A stretch of 64,000 nt of DNA from Shewanella psychropiezotolerans (GCF_007197555.1 NZ_CP041614.1:6192001-6256000); one strand, 5' to 3'. Shown: positions 48,172 to 57,915, numbered from the stretch's first letter. Numbers and translations: made by a program. The notes: generated by a model not told the origin, from the letters alone.

Positions 48172-48606
48172 CTACTTAACAATGTACATGCCTTCACTCT
48201 CAGGACGACTGAGCTTAAAGCCAAACTTCTTATACAAAGCAGGCACATCGGCCATTAGGGTAATGTAGGCGCCAGTAGGTGCTTCGCGATTAAGATAATT
48301 CATGATCTGCTGCATAATCTCACGCCCTAAGCCCTGCCCCTGATAATCCGGATCGACAGCGATATCGACGATTTCAAAATTCAGAGCCCCATCACCAACC
48401 ACACGCCCCATGGCAATGACCTTGTGTTCTGTACTCTCATCACTCAGGTGAATATGAACGCCATACAAGCTGCGAGGCAGACCTTTCACTACAGCCTCTC
48501 TCGGCCTGGGTGTCAGCCCTGAGATGAGTCTTAATCTGATAAAATCATCTGCTGGTGCGACTTCTTGTAAGACTGATAAGTTAGCAACTAGCTCAGGCAT
48601 AGGCAT
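48172..48606 (-). CDS. GNAT-family N-acetyltransferase
   Basis: This protein of about 144 residues has the acetyl-CoA loop in VDPDYQGQGLGREIMQQIM (Q/R-x-x-G-x-G/A). A start at ATG 48606 is chosen because it overlaps the upstream stop (TAATG); ATG 48627 is an alternative. The substrate is unknown. It is transcribed after the larger acetyltransferase gene. Confidence 0.85.
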   Translation of the reverse strand: MPMPELVANLSVLQEVAPADDFIRLRLISGLTPRPREAVVKGLPRSLYGVHIHLSDESTEHKVIAMGRVVGDGALNFEIVDIAVDPDYQGQGLGREIMQQIMNYLNREAPTGAYITLMADVPALYKKFGFKLSRPESEGMYIVK

Positions 48607-49166
48607 TAACCAACTTGGGGTCTCCATTCTGAAGCTAGCATGGCATATTGAAATTCACTGCCCCAAGCCCCCTTAAAAAACACATTCTCGATAAAATGCG
48701 CTTCTCGTCTAAAGCCCACTCTCTCTAACAATAACCAGGATGGGACATTTTCGGCATCAGTAGCAGCTATCACTCTATGGGGTTTCAGCTGGGTAAATAG
48801 GTATGCTAGTAGACCAATCACGGCTTCGGATGCAAACCCTTGTCCCTGAAAATCAGGCGCGAAGGTAAAACCTATCTCTATCTGCTTATCATCGATAAAA
48901 TGGACCGCAAGATCGCCCAACAACTGACTTCCATCAAGGTTTTGAGGTGTTTTTGTTGTGATCGCCAACTGAAACCAGTGGCCTACATCACCAAATGGCA
49001 CCTTTTGCATCTCCTCGAACAGAGACAGAGCATCCTGGTAGCTATATTCACTCCAACTCTGATACTTAGCCACATCGGGCAAGGCTCTGTAGTCGGCAAA
49101 AGATTGCAGATCATTTAGCTCAAACTCACGACAGATAATGCGCTCAGTCTGAAATAGAACTTTCAT
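48606..49166 (-). CDS. RimJ/RimL-like GNAT acetyltransferase
   Basis: This protein of 186 residues has the N-terminal FQTERIICREFELNDL and the acetyl-CoA-binding FAPDFQGQGFASEAVIGLLAYLF, typical of Acetyltransf_3 proteins that modify ribosomal-protein N-termini or antibiotics. GGAG lies before ATG 49166; the frame opens at TTG 49181. It is the first of two acetyltransferase genes that overlap by a TAATG. Confidence 0.88.
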   Translation of the reverse strand: MKVLFQTERIICREFELNDLQSFADYRALPDVAKYQSWSEYSYQDALSLFEEMQKVPFGDVGHWFQLAITTKTPQNLDGSQLLGDLAVHFIDDKQIEIGFTFAPDFQGQGFASEAVIGLLAYLFTQLKPHRVIAATDAENVPSWLLLERVGFRREAHFIENVFFKGAWGSEFQYAMLASEWRPQVG

Positions 49167-49203
49167 ATTTATTATCTCCAAAGATTCGCCCGAAAGAGAT
49201 TAA

Positions 49204-49482
49204 TCATGACTGGTAATAACTCCCCTTAGGAGCCTCACCAAAGAGTGGCATCGCAGCCTGCATCTGATCTTTAGGAAAATTATCGACTGAAGCCTGATGG
49301 GCTTCTACACTTAGCCAACGTTCGATGACGGCAAAGGATTCCGGGCTATCCTGTTTACGAAGTACATCATATGAAACGCATCCCTTCGACTGGATTATAT
49401 ATGAGCTAAGCAATTGTAAAAAGTGGTATAACTCTTCGCTCTTTCCTGCGGCAGCCTGAAACTCCCCGATACGCACAATCAT
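49204..49482 (-). CDS. Antibiotic biosynthesis monooxygenase (ABM) family protein
   Basis: This 92-residue ferredoxin-like protein has MIVRIGEFQAAAGKSEEL, then GCVSYDVLRKQDSPESFAVIERW, both typical of the ABM/YgiN family of cofactor-free quinone or haem-type monooxygenases. AAGGACATTTAG precedes the ATG. Its substrate is unknown. It lies 38 nt upstream of the RimJ/L-like gene and is probably co-transcribed. Confidence 0.88.
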   Translation of the reverse strand: MIVRIGEFQAAAGKSEELYHFLQLLSSYIIQSKGCVSYDVLRKQDSPESFAVIERWLSVEAHQASVDNFPKDQMQAAMPLFGEAPKGSYYQS

Positions 49483-49832
49483 CTAAATGTCCTTATTAAA
49501 TGCCATTATTAGTACATGCCAAACTACCTGAAACTAAAATATTTTCAACCATTCCCAGCGCTTTTCACGGACTAATACCAATCATTAACATATATATTAT
49601 TAATGACTTTGATTCGCTAATCTCAATGTAAGAGATCTCTCAATCCCGTGTCAGATATAGGTAAGCAATCAGGGTGAAAAAAACAAAATATAGCGCCAAT
49701 AGATTGTTTTATCTAAATAATAATACATGTTTCATCTATGTTACAGGATAGTGGTTACATAATTCATCATTTACCAAAGAAGTATTTTCGTAAAATAGGC
49801 TCAGACCATGGATGGAATTTTAGGATTGTTGA
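49483..49832. other. AT-rich gap with no gene found
   Basis: The divergent region between the ABM gene and the small gene at 49833 holds a weak inverted repeat TCATTAA...TTAATGA near 49583-49607. No ORF or RNA gene was recognised. Confidence 0.55.
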
Positions 49833-50018
49833 ATGGAATCAATAATTAATTTTGAAGAGATCTTAGATCTTGTCGGTACCCCGGAAAATAAACTCAGACG
49901 CTATCGTGCCTGCCTCAAAGAATTCGACCGTCTCCAATATGATGATCCTTTCATCAAACAGATCCGCTTAGAGATAGTACATCTTGAAGAGCAGGTCAAA
50001 ACACTTGCCAAAATTTAA
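49833..50018 (+). CDS. Small hypothetical protein
   Basis: A 61-residue acidic/basic mixed protein (EEILDLVGTPENKLRRYRAC, KEFDRLQYDDPFIK) predicted to be helical. AGGA lies seven bases before the ATG. It shows no membrane segment and no recognised family. It is more convincing than other short ORFs because of the ribosome site and codon pattern. Confidence 0.55.
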   Translation: MESIINFEEILDLVGTPENKLRRYRACLKEFDRLQYDDPFIKQIRLEIVHLEEQVKTLAKI

Positions 50019-50163
50019 AGCCTCTGGGCTACACTCATTTAAATCCCTTAACAAATTGCAGGTTTGCTAATAACCTATATCGCTATCGCCCTAGAAACGG
50101 TTCTAGAAACAAAAATGGCTGAAGTAAAACTTCAACCTTTGATGCATTTTCATGTGGCACAAA

Positions 50164-51501
50164 TTACATATCACATGCCTTGAGCGGCTTACGTAGCTGA
50201 GCGCGCACATTATCCATCCCCGAATAGAACTCTTTCATCATCAAGAGGCCCATCATCTTGCCGTTATCCGTAACGATCAAATTATCCGGATCACTTAGAT
50301 CATTCTTGATTGCACCTATCATTTTCATTGAGGTCATCTCTTTAAACAGCGCGGTATCAAGGTTTACCCCAAAAGTCTCACGGAAATATTTACGGGATAA
50401 GCGGCCCGAGAACATGCCTAATAAGAAGCGATATTGCATCACATCTTTCTTACTGTAGTTCTTTTGCTGCTCGACGCCCATGCGCCCAGCGGCAATATTT
50501 TCATGATATTTACGCAATGAGAAGTTATTCACATACAAGGTATCATCTAAGAAACTAAACGATCCTGAGCCAACACCTAAGTACTCGTCATAATCTATGA
50601 CATATTCATCGAAACCTTCGTCGTTAGCCTTACCGAAGGCCCATGAAGAGAGCTGAGTATATTGTCCATTTAGACTATTTAAGATCTGACGATATTGACG
50701 TGCCATATCTCCCTGAGATGCAGCTAGTTTACCTTTCACACTCTTGCGAGTCTGATGAGTGATCATCAAAGGATAGGTGGTTATCTGACGTGGGTCTAAT
50801 TTAGCGGCCATATCCAGATCATGCTGGATAATCTCATCTGTTTGCCCACGAAAACCGAAGATCAAATCAACGTTAATGATCGGGAACAGCTCTTTAGCCG
50901 CCATGATCTTATCGAACGTCTGCTGACCCGAGCCAAACTTCTCGATGCGGTCCGTCATCGTAAGAATGTCATCGTTAAAACTCTGCACCCCAATGGACAT
51001 ACGATCCACCAGCCCCTCTAATTGCTTAAAGCCAGGGCTATCTAAATGCTGAGGATCAGACTCACAAGAGACCTCCTTGATACTCGGAAACAGCTTCTTA
51101 GCATGTTCGATAGTACGGGCGAGCTCGTCTTCCAGCACAGTTGTCGTGCCGCCACCGATATACATGGACTCGAAGTCATAACCAAGCGCCTTAACCATAT
51201 CCATCTCTTTACGTAGGGAGATAAAGTAAGCGCGAGCCTTGTCTTCCTTAAACAGGAAACGATGGAAGGTACAAAATGAGCAGAGCGTATGACAGAAAGG
51301 GATATGGGCATAGAGCATATATTTCTTGCCCTCTATCGGAGCTGGCATCATGTCGGCAGAATGAGTATCGAGTCTCAGGTTTTTATCCACATAGAACTGC
51401 ATCACTCGCTCCATAGCGCCGAGCATCCAATTGGGGACGGTAATATCGGCCTGGTAAGGCTTAATAATTTCACTATGACTTGGCTGAATAATTGAAGACA
51501 T
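50164..51501 (-). CDS. HemN/HemW-like radical SAM protein
   Basis: This 445-residue protein has the radical SAM cluster CxxxCxxC in HIPFCHTLCSFCTF, the GGGTTT motif (YIGGGTTTVLED) and IGVQSFND, as in coproporphyrinogen dehydrogenase-like (HemN/HemW/ChuW) enzymes. AGGAATTTT precedes the ATG. HemN proper has C-x3-C-x2-C-x-C; the fourth Cys is replaced here (CTF), so oxidative decarboxylation is unlikely. It may act in haem handling or methyl transfer. Confidence 0.85.
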   Translation of the reverse strand: MSSIIQPSHSEIIKPYQADITVPNWMLGAMERVMQFYVDKNLRLDTHSADMMPAPIEGKKYMLYAHIPFCHTLCSFCTFHRFLFKEDKARAYFISLRKEMDMVKALGYDFESMYIGGGTTTVLEDELARTIEHAKKLFPSIKEVSCESDPQHLDSPGFKQLEGLVDRMSIGVQSFNDDILTMTDRIEKFGSGQQTFDKIMAAKELFPIINVDLIFGFRGQTDEIIQHDLDMAAKLDPRQITTYPLMITHQTRKSVKGKLAASQGDMARQYRQILNSLNGQYTQLSSWAFGKANDEGFDEYVIDYDEYLGVGSGSFSFLDDTLYVNNFSLRKYHENIAAGRMGVEQQKNYSKKDVMQYRFLLGMFSGRLSRKYFRETFGVNLDTALFKEMTSMKMIGAIKNDLSDPDNLIVTDNGKMMGLLMMKEFYSGMDNVRAQLRKPLKACDM

Positions 51502-51760
51502 AAAATTCCTAACTGCTCGGTCTCAAAGAACAAGGTCCGTGATGAATCGAGGCGAAAAAGAGGCACGCATGCTATGTTAATCGCACAAAAGTACCACTTA
51601 AGTTATAGGTAAAATGTGAACTGGCTATAAGTTATCGCAGCAAGGGATACAATCAGTTGGGTTTTGTTAAGCCAGTCATGTTTTAGCCCTTACTCAATAA
51701 AGCGCCAGCAGTTATCAGTCTGTCAGTTACACTCACGCTCGCAGCTTACCAGCACACATA

Positions 51761-51798
51761 AAAAACACCCCACCAGTTACCTGACGGAGTGTTTTTAA
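51761..51798. terminator. Bidirectional terminator after the first formate dehydrogenase operon
   Basis: The arms AAAAACACCCC / GGAGTGTTTTT form a stem with T-runs on both strands. It lies about 57 nt after the fdhC1 stop at 51855. The remaining gap 51502-51760 shows no gene. Confidence 0.8.
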
Positions 51799-51800
51799 TA

Positions 51801-51836
51801 AGGACCTAGAGCCTAGGAACTCGTAGCTCGAAACTC
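51801..51836. repeat. CTAG-rich 3'-end repeat, copy 6
   Basis: CCTAGAGCCTAGGAAC is followed by a second motif, CGTAGCTCGAAACTCGCG. It lies 33 nt or less downstream of the fdhC1 stop. The second motif resembles a sequence after the LysR gene (CTTCGAGTCGCGAG near 58902). Confidence 0.7.
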
Positions 51837-51854
51837 GCGTCTCTTAGCTAAAGC

Positions 51855-52841
51855 TTAATCCTTATATTTCAGCGTGCCATTTTCTTTAATCTCATCGAAC
51901 CAAAGATTATGGTGCTGTGTCGCCCAGGTCTCGTCACAATAGCCGGACTTCATACACTCCATACCACCTTCAGACATAACGGTAGCCATAAAGATATGTA
52001 CGATAGAGAAAGCCGTGATAATGATGGCGCTGACCGAGTGCAGTACCAATGCAATCAGACTCAGGTTACGGCTAGGCTCGAACAAGTTCGGGAATAGCAT
52101 TAACATACCTGAAGCCGAGATCAGCAGTCCAAATAAAGCAAAAGCCCAGAACCACAGCTTCTCACCGGCATTAGCAAAGCCAGCATCCGGGTGCTTACCC
52201 TTGAATGGACCGAAGTTGATATACCCACCCACTACCAGCATCCACTTGATGTCATACATCTTAGGCAGCTGATTCTTGGCCCATAATGTGACCATCAAGG
52301 CCCAACCTAACATGAAAGGAATCGCCATAAAGTCATGTATCTGCTTGGCAGCATAGACAAAACCAGACCACAGACTCTCAGGCATATAAGGTTGGAAGAA
52401 GAAACGACCCGCCAGTAACGACAGACCCGTCAAAATCAGTAGCAGACATGGAATAGCGCCAAGCCAATGAATGGATACATCAAATTTAGACCAGCGGTAA
52501 ACCAACTTACCAGAGAATCCACCGTGAAGCTTAGAGATGCCGTTCACCTTGATAAACAAGATAAAAACGATGATCATGCCAAATAGCGCTGCCATCAAAG
52601 CTGGCGCAAGCAAATCACTACGTAACTCTAACACGCGCAGATCATAGGTATTGATAGCTTGATTGTGAAACTGACCCTGTGAGGTTGTCTCACCGGTTAC
52701 CCCAGCCTTCAATTGAGACCAAATCTGGCCCTCTGTCGCAACAGCCTGCTGAGCTGCCGGTGAAGAACCAGCTTGAGCTAAACCGATAGCACTAAACATA
52801 AGTACCAAGCTTAAGCCTATCTGTTTGAACAATTTGTTCAT
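51855..52841 (-). CDS. fdhC: Formate dehydrogenase cytochrome b556 (gamma) subunit, copy 1
   Basis: This 328-residue protein has a signal peptide (LAQAGSSPAAQ), then four TM helices with the haem-ligand histidines (FDVSIHWLGAIPC and ALVLHSVSAIIITAFSIVHIF, cited in part). It matches FdnI/FdoI-like subunits, which pass electrons from the iron-sulfur subunit to quinone. An additional N-terminal domain of about 60 residues is present, as in Shewanella. AAGGAT precedes the ATG. It is the last gene of fdhX-fdhA-fdhB-fdhC. Confidence 0.92.
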   Translation of the reverse strand: MNKLFKQIGLSLVLMFSAIGLAQAGSSPAAQQAVATEGQIWSQLKAGVTGETTSQGQFHNQAINTYDLRVLELRSDLLAPALMAALFGMIIVFILFIKVNGISKLHGGFSGKLVYRWSKFDVSIHWLGAIPCLLLILTGLSLLAGRFFFQPYMPESLWSGFVYAAKQIHDFMAIPFMLGWALMVTLWAKNQLPKMYDIKWMLVVGGYINFGPFKGKHPDAGFANAGEKLWFWAFALFGLLISASGMLMLFPNLFEPSRNLSLIALVLHSVSAIIITAFSIVHIFMATVMSEGGMECMKSGYCDETWATQHHNLWFDEIKENGTLKYKD

Positions 52842-52872
52842 ATTACATCCTTAGAAATGCACAGCAGATCTA

Positions 52873-53442
52873 TTAACCCCAGATTGCATTTTTAGAGCCA
52901 CGGTATGCAACACGCTCACGGAAGATAGATGAGATAATCTCAGCATCACCCGCCAGTAACGACTTAGTCGCACATAGCTCGGCACACATAGGTAGCTTGC
53001 CTTCAGCGATACGGTTTGAGCCGTACTTCTGACGCTCTGCATCTGAATGGTTCTCTTCAGGACCACCGGCACAGAAAGTACACTTATCCATCTTGCCACG
53101 AGTACCAAAGGCGCCCTTCTTAGGGAACTGAGGTGCACCGAACGGACAAGCATAGAGGCAGTAACCACAACCGATACAAGTATCCTTGTTGTGCAGCGTT
53201 AAACCATCTTCAGTCTGGTAGAAACAGTTTGCCGGGCAAACTGCCATACAAGGTGCATCTGTACAATGCATACATGCTACCGAGATAGAGGCTTCACCTG
53301 GCATACCATCATTGATAGTAACAACGCGTCGACGTTGAATACCCCATTCTAGAGCCGAGTCGTTTTCGTTCTTACAAGCTGTGACACAACCGTTACACTC
53401 GATGCAGCGCTTGGTATCACACAAAAATTTCATTGTAGCCAT
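52873..53442 (-). CDS. fdhB: Formate dehydrogenase iron-sulfur (beta) subunit, copy 1
   Basis: This 189-residue protein carries four [4Fe-4S] clusters: CDTKRCIECNGCVTAC, CMHCTDAPCMAVCPANC, CIGCGYCLYACPFGAPQ and CTFCAGG...CAELC. It lacks the C-terminal membrane helix of E. coli FdnH. GGAGAATTGCC lies upstream of the ATG. It relays electrons from FdhA to FdhC and is about 90% identical by eye to the second copy. Confidence 0.94.
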   Translation of the reverse strand: MATMKFLCDTKRCIECNGCVTACKNENDSALEWGIQRRRVVTINDGMPGEASISVACMHCTDAPCMAVCPANCFYQTEDGLTLHNKDTCIGCGYCLYACPFGAPQFPKKGAFGTRGKMDKCTFCAGGPEENHSDAERQKYGSNRIAEGKLPMCAELCATKSLLAGDAEIISSIFRERVAYRGSKNAIWG

Positions 53443-53460
53443 AATGGCAATTCTCCTAGC

Positions 53461-56316
53461 TTACGCTTTCACAATCTGGCAAAGCGATGCCTTGGTTTCC
53501 TGCATCTGAGTCACAGGGTCATAACCATAAGTCAGTGCAGTGTTCGCAGACTCACCAATAACATAAGGAACCGTTCCTTCCGGGTAGTTAGCTGCCAGGC
53601 TTTCACCGTGCATCTCACCCGCGAAGTGGTAAGGCATCCAAGTCACACCCGGCTTAACGCGAGGCGTAACCATAGCTTGGATCTTAATGCGACCACCCTC
53701 GGCACCCTCTAACCAGACAGTATCACCGTTGCGAATGCCACGATCGGCAGCGTCGGCAGGACTTATCTCAACAAACATCTGCTGCTGAAGCTCGGCAAGC
53801 CATGGGTTAGAACGAGACTCTTCACCACCGCCTTCATACTCAACCAGACGACCAGAGGTCAATGCTAGTGGGTACTTAGCCGCAGTATCTTTCTCTTGGA
53901 TAGATTTATACAGAGTCGGTAGACGATGAACCTGCATATCATCATAAGTGGGGTACTTAGACACAAGATCACGACGCGGCGTATAAAGCGGCTCACGGTG
54001 AACTGGCGCCTGATCAGGGAAGGTCCATACGATACAACGCGCCTTCGCGTTACCGTAAGGAATACACCCATGCTTCATGGCCACACGTTGGATGCCACCG
54101 GAAATATCTGTTTTCCAGTTTTTGCCATCGGCTTCGGCTTTCTCGGTCGCCGTTAGATCATCCCACCAACCCAACTGCTTAAGCATCTGAGAGGTAAACT
54201 CCGGGTAACCATCGGTGAGCTCAGAACCTTTAGAGAAACTGCCTTCGGCAAGTAGGTTCTTACCCTTGTACTCAACACCAAAACGGGCACGGAAGTTACC
54301 GCCGCCATCGAGCACATGCTTGTGTGTGTTATAAAGAATCTGAGTACCTGGGTGCTTCTGCTCTGGTGTGCCCCAACATGGCCAAGGTAGACCGTAAGTA
54401 TCACCCTTAGCCGGTCCGCCAACCGCTTCAAGTGTCTTGTTGCTAAATGTACCCCAGTTTTGGGTGTGCATCTTCAAACGCTCAGGGCTCTGACCTGACA
54501 TACCGATAGTCCACATACCGCGGTTAATTTCGCGAGTAATGTCTTCGATAACCAAAACATCATTGGCATCTTTGGCGATACGTTTAGTGAACTGTTCGGC
54601 GAAGCCTAGCTTCTGAGACAGGCGATACATGATCTCAAGATCGGTCTTAGACTCAAACAAGGGATCTATAACTTTTTCACGCCACTGTTGGCTACGACCC
54701 GAGTTAGACACTGAACCTTCAGTCTCAAACTGAGTACAAGCAGGTAGCAGGTAAACGCCATTCTTACGACGATGCATAACACCAGCCATAGTCGGGAACG
54801 GATCCACGACGACAACAGTGTCCATCTTATCCAATGCATCACGCACATCACGCTGACGGGTCTCAGTGTTAACCGATTGCCCCCAGAAGAAGGCCATGCG
54901 AATACGGTCTTTCTGCGCTAATGCTTCAGGCGTCTCGAGGACACCGTCATGCCAGCGAGAACATGGAATACCCGGAGTATTCATCGGCACGCGGCCCAAG
55001 TACTCATTTTGATCGAAACGAGACTTAACCCAATCGAACTCAAGATCCCATACATGAGACCAGTGCTTCCATGAGCCCGTCTTAAGACCGTAGTAACCAG
55101 GCAGCGTATCGAACAATAGACCTAAATCGGTCGCACCCTGTACGTTATCGTGACCACGGAAGATGTTAGTACCGCCACCCTTAACGCCCATATTACCTAG
55201 GGCAAGTTGCAGGATACAGTAGGCACGAGTGTTAGCATTACCAACGTGATGCTGAGTACCACCCATACACCAGACAACGGTACCAGGACGGTTATCAGCC
55301 ATTAGCTTAGCCGCTTGATAAACGTCTGCTTCGCTTACACCAGTGACGTGTTCAACTTCTTTAGGTGGGAACTTCTTCGCTTCTTTGCGAATCGTTTCCA
55401 TCTCGAAAACACGCTCTTTGATAAAGGTCTTATCTTCCCAGCCATTTTCGAAGATATGCCAAAGCATACCGTAGATGAATGGAATATCGGTACCAGGACG
55501 AAGTGCACAGTGCAGATCAGAGTGAGCCGCAGTACGTGAGAAACGTGGATCGACAACAATAATTTTAGCGTTGTTCTTCTCTTTCGCGATCAGGATATGC
55601 TGCATGGCAACGGGATGCGCTTCAGCCGGGTTAGCCCCAATGAAGAAGATTGCGTTGGCATTCTGAATGTCGTTGAAAGAGTTAGTTTGCGCACCGTAGC
55701 CCCAAGTGTTTGCAACACCGGCTACCGTGGTAGAGTGACAGATTCGAGCCGAGTGATCGACGTTGTTGGTGCCCCACATAGCCGCAAATTTACGGTACAT
55801 GTAGCAGCCTTCATTAGAGAACTTAGCGCTACCCATGAAATAAAGTGAATCAGGACCGGACTCTTTACGAATATCCAGCATCTTATCGCCAACTTCATTA
55901 AAAGCTTGCTCCCAAGATAGTTTCTTCCACTTGCCATCCACAAGTTTCATCGGATATTTAAGACGCTTTTCACCATGACCATGTTCACGCAGCGCAGCAC
56001 CTTTAGCACAATGGCCACCGGCGTTGAATGGGTGATCAAACGCAGGTTCTTGACCTGTCCAGACACCATTTTGAACTTCAGCATATAGACCACAACCTAC
56101 CGCACAAGCACTACATACGGTGCGCTTGATCTCGATTGGTGCATCATGTGGGACATCTTTGGCTTCTGCACGACGCATCATGCCAGTGCCCAAGAGTGAA
56201 GCCGCTGCAATACCACCAGAGGTGATACCTGCATGCTTCATAAACTGACGACGGCTAATGCCTAGAGTCTTCTTCTCGACTTTAGGTGCCTCGTTAGATT
56301 TGCGAGTTAACTGCAT
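53461..56316 (-). CDS. fdhA: Formate dehydrogenase catalytic (alpha) subunit, copy 1
   Basis: This 951-residue molybdopterin enzyme has a Tat signal (SRRQFMKHAG), the N-terminal [4Fe-4S] site CSACAVGCGLYAEVQ...GGHCAKG, and the active-site segment ARICHSTTVAGV, with Cys in place of selenocysteine. No in-frame UGA is needed. It oxidises formate to CO2 in the periplasm. Late MPT-binding motifs include SGRLVEYEGGGEE and MPYHFAGEM. AGGAG precedes ATG 56316. It is the second gene of the operon, after a small Tat protein. Confidence 0.95.
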   Translation of the reverse strand: MQLTRKSNEAPKVEKKTLGISRRQFMKHAGITSGGIAAASLLGTGMMRRAEAKDVPHDAPIEIKRTVCSACAVGCGLYAEVQNGVWTGQEPAFDHPFNAGGHCAKGAALREHGHGEKRLKYPMKLVDGKWKKLSWEQAFNEVGDKMLDIRKESGPDSLYFMGSAKFSNEGCYMYRKFAAMWGTNNVDHSARICHSTTVAGVANTWGYGAQTNSFNDIQNANAIFFIGANPAEAHPVAMQHILIAKEKNNAKIIVVDPRFSRTAAHSDLHCALRPGTDIPFIYGMLWHIFENGWEDKTFIKERVFEMETIRKEAKKFPPKEVEHVTGVSEADVYQAAKLMADNRPGTVVWCMGGTQHHVGNANTRAYCILQLALGNMGVKGGGTNIFRGHDNVQGATDLGLLFDTLPGYYGLKTGSWKHWSHVWDLEFDWVKSRFDQNEYLGRVPMNTPGIPCSRWHDGVLETPEALAQKDRIRMAFFWGQSVNTETRQRDVRDALDKMDTVVVVDPFPTMAGVMHRRKNGVYLLPACTQFETEGSVSNSGRSQQWREKVIDPLFESKTDLEIMYRLSQKLGFAEQFTKRIAKDANDVLVIEDITREINRGMWTIGMSGQSPERLKMHTQNWGTFSNKTLEAVGGPAKGDTYGLPWPCWGTPEQKHPGTQILYNTHKHVLDGGGNFRARFGVEYKGKNLLAEGSFSKGSELTDGYPEFTSQMLKQLGWWDDLTATEKAEADGKNWKTDISGGIQRVAMKHGCIPYGNAKARCIVWTFPDQAPVHREPLYTPRRDLVSKYPTYDDMQVHRLPTLYKSIQEKDTAAKYPLALTSGRLVEYEGGGEESRSNPWLAELQQQMFVEISPADAADRGIRNGDTVWLEGAEGGRIKIQAMVTPRVKPGVTWMPYHFAGEMHGESLAANYPEGTVPYVIGESANTALTYGYDPVTQMQETKASLCQIVKA

Positions 56317-56333
56317 ATCTAAAACTCTCCTAA

Positions 56334-56531
56334 TTAGCTTCTCAAGCTATTGTAATAACTACGGATGTGCGTAGTTTCATGATAGCCATTCGCACTTTTC
56401 GTGCCTAGATTACTCTCTGTTGCTTGAGCGGCACTTATACCTGTAGCGGCAAGGGCGACCGTCGCCGTACCACCTATAGTGAGTGCTTTCAGCAAAGATC
56501 TTCGGTTCAGATCAGGCTGTTGCTTCTTCAT
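56334..56531 (-). CDS. fdhX: Formate dehydrogenase region Tat-signal protein (FdhX-like), copy 1
   Basis: This 65-residue protein has a twin-arginine motif NRRSLLKAL and a short mature tail ending HETTHIRSYYNSLRS. It matches the TIGR02811 'formate dehydrogenase region TAT target' family. It always precedes fdhA in this group and may be a small subunit or assembly factor. CAGGAGTAAAA precedes the ATG. A paralogue lies at the right edge of the window. Confidence 0.9.
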   Translation of the reverse strand: MKKQQPDLNRRSLLKALTIGGTATVALAATGISAAQATESNLGTKSANGYHETTHIRSYYNSLRS

Positions 56532-57129
56532 TTTTACTCCTGGGAAGGAATCGTTAAATATTAAGAATGCTTATCCACATATTTAATGTCGAGCGAATGT
56601 TAACCACTTGTTAGCTAGATGGTCTTTCTCAACACGATTTTTTATTTTAAAAAAGCATTCAACAAATTGCACAGGCAATATAAGCAAGTTTTACCGAGAG
56701 AATATTGATCTGAAACGGATAAGGATCGCTATTAAGTCCACCCGTTTTCTAAAGTGTTAACCCAATCATGTTTTGGAATTTATTTTAATTTTACGACGTA
56801 AACCTATGGCAATGACCGAGCTAAACTTGTTACTGACATGTACAACTAATAGGCTGATACTTAAGGAAAAAGGCAATTAGGAATGGTTTTTATTTCGGCT
56901 TTAAACAAGGTACAACATATTCTTAGCACAGTAAAAAAGTGACGAGTATCTAACTATAGAAAAGTGATTCAAGAAAGCGCTAACAAAGCCATAAACATAA
57001 CCTCCATTTATGATTATCCACAACTACCTGCTCATGACTTAAAATCATACCAACCATGATATATATTGATTATATGTCATGGTTGGTTACGCCTTATAGT
57101 GAAGTCAAAGTAGAGTAAAACGAATAAAG
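56532..57129. other. Intergenic region upstream of the first formate dehydrogenase operon
   Basis: About 600 nt, AT-rich. It should hold the fdh promoter (minus strand). I found no clear FNR, NarL or CRP site. A long hairpin at 57049-57087 (arms ACCAACCATGA / TCATGGTTGGT, with ATATA / TATAT inside) lies 43 nt before the next plus-strand gene. Confidence 0.6.
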
Positions 57130-57354
57130 GTGGCACAAATTAAAACACTATTGCTGGCATTATTAATAACCGCAGCCTTGGTTTCTTTTGCTACAACCAG
57201 AATCCAAAGTGTCACTCATCAACTCGGTAATACACAGGAAATGAAGACTAAACAGCAAGACCCCAGCCTAGAGAAGAAAAAGCTCAGGTTACGGATAGAA
57301 AGAATGCTCGTTTCTGAAGAGATGATCAAAAAGTGGCGCGAAGGACATCTGTAA
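57130..57354 (+). CDS. Small hypothetical membrane-anchored protein
   Basis: The 74-residue frame starts with GTG. It has an N-terminal hydrophobic segment (LLLALLITAALVSFA) followed by a charged helical part (DPSLEKKKLRLRIERML). It may be a signal-anchored periplasmic protein. The ribosome site is weak (AAAGG adjacent to the start). No family is recognised. Confidence 0.5.
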   Translation: MAQIKTLLLALLITAALVSFATTRIQSVTHQLGNTQEMKTKQQDPSLEKKKLRLRIERMLVSEEMIKKWREGHL

Positions 57355-57402
57355 CTTAGCTGCAAGTACAGTTAGATATAACCACATATAGAGAGGTGTA
57401 TA

Positions 57403-57882
57403 ATGTCTTTAAAAATAGTAGAAGTAACACCAGAAGTTGATAGTCTTGTATGCGCAATAATCAAGAGAGTTGGTGAGGAGTACGGAGCTGTGGGGGAAGG
57501 CTATGGCCCCTCAGATGCTGAAGTAGAAAATATGAGTCAGCATTATAGCAATATCAATAGCCTCTATTTGGTCGCAAAATTAAATGGAAAAGTAGTTGGA
57601 GGCTGTGGTGTTGCCCCCTTTAACAAGAGCAGTGACATTTGCGAACTAAAAAAACTATTTCTATTAAAAGAAAGCCGTGGACATGGTTTAGGAAAAAGCC
57701 TAACGATAAAGTGTTTAGAGTACGCCAAGCAGCAAGGGTATCAACAATGTTATTTAGATACCCTGTCTAATATGGATTCAGCGATTCGTCTTTATGAAAA
57801 ACTAGGTTTTGAGCATTTAAGTGAATCTTTGAGCGGAACAGTACATAACGCGTGTGATGTATGGATGCTAAAAACACTATAA
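57403..57882 (+). CDS. GNAT-family N-acetyltransferase
   Basis: This 159-residue protein has the acetyl-CoA loop LKESRGHGLGKSLTIKCL and the late strand DSAIRLYEKLGFEHL, typical of Acetyltransf_1. AGAGAGGTGT precedes the ATG. The gene is more AT-rich than the fdh genes on each side. It and the LysR gene form a plus-strand pair inserted between two minus-strand formate dehydrogenase operons. Confidence 0.88.
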   Translation: MSLKIVEVTPEVDSLVCAIIKRVGEEYGAVGEGYGPSDAEVENMSQHYSNINSLYLVAKLNGKVVGGCGVAPFNKSSDICELKKLFLLKESRGHGLGKSLTIKCLEYAKQQGYQQCYLDTLSNMDSAIRLYEKLGFEHLSESLSGTVHNACDVWMLKTL

Positions 57883-57915
57883 AGCCAATCCTTAATATGG
57901 CTCTGAGAAGATATA

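Noticed and set aside
49571..49620. Possible promoter or repeat with TCATTAA...TTAATGA
   Set aside because: The arms are only seven bases in AT-rich DNA and could arise by chance.
56532..57129. FNR or NarL site for the fdh operon
   Set aside because: TTGAT occurs near 56705, but no matching ATCAA at the right distance was found.
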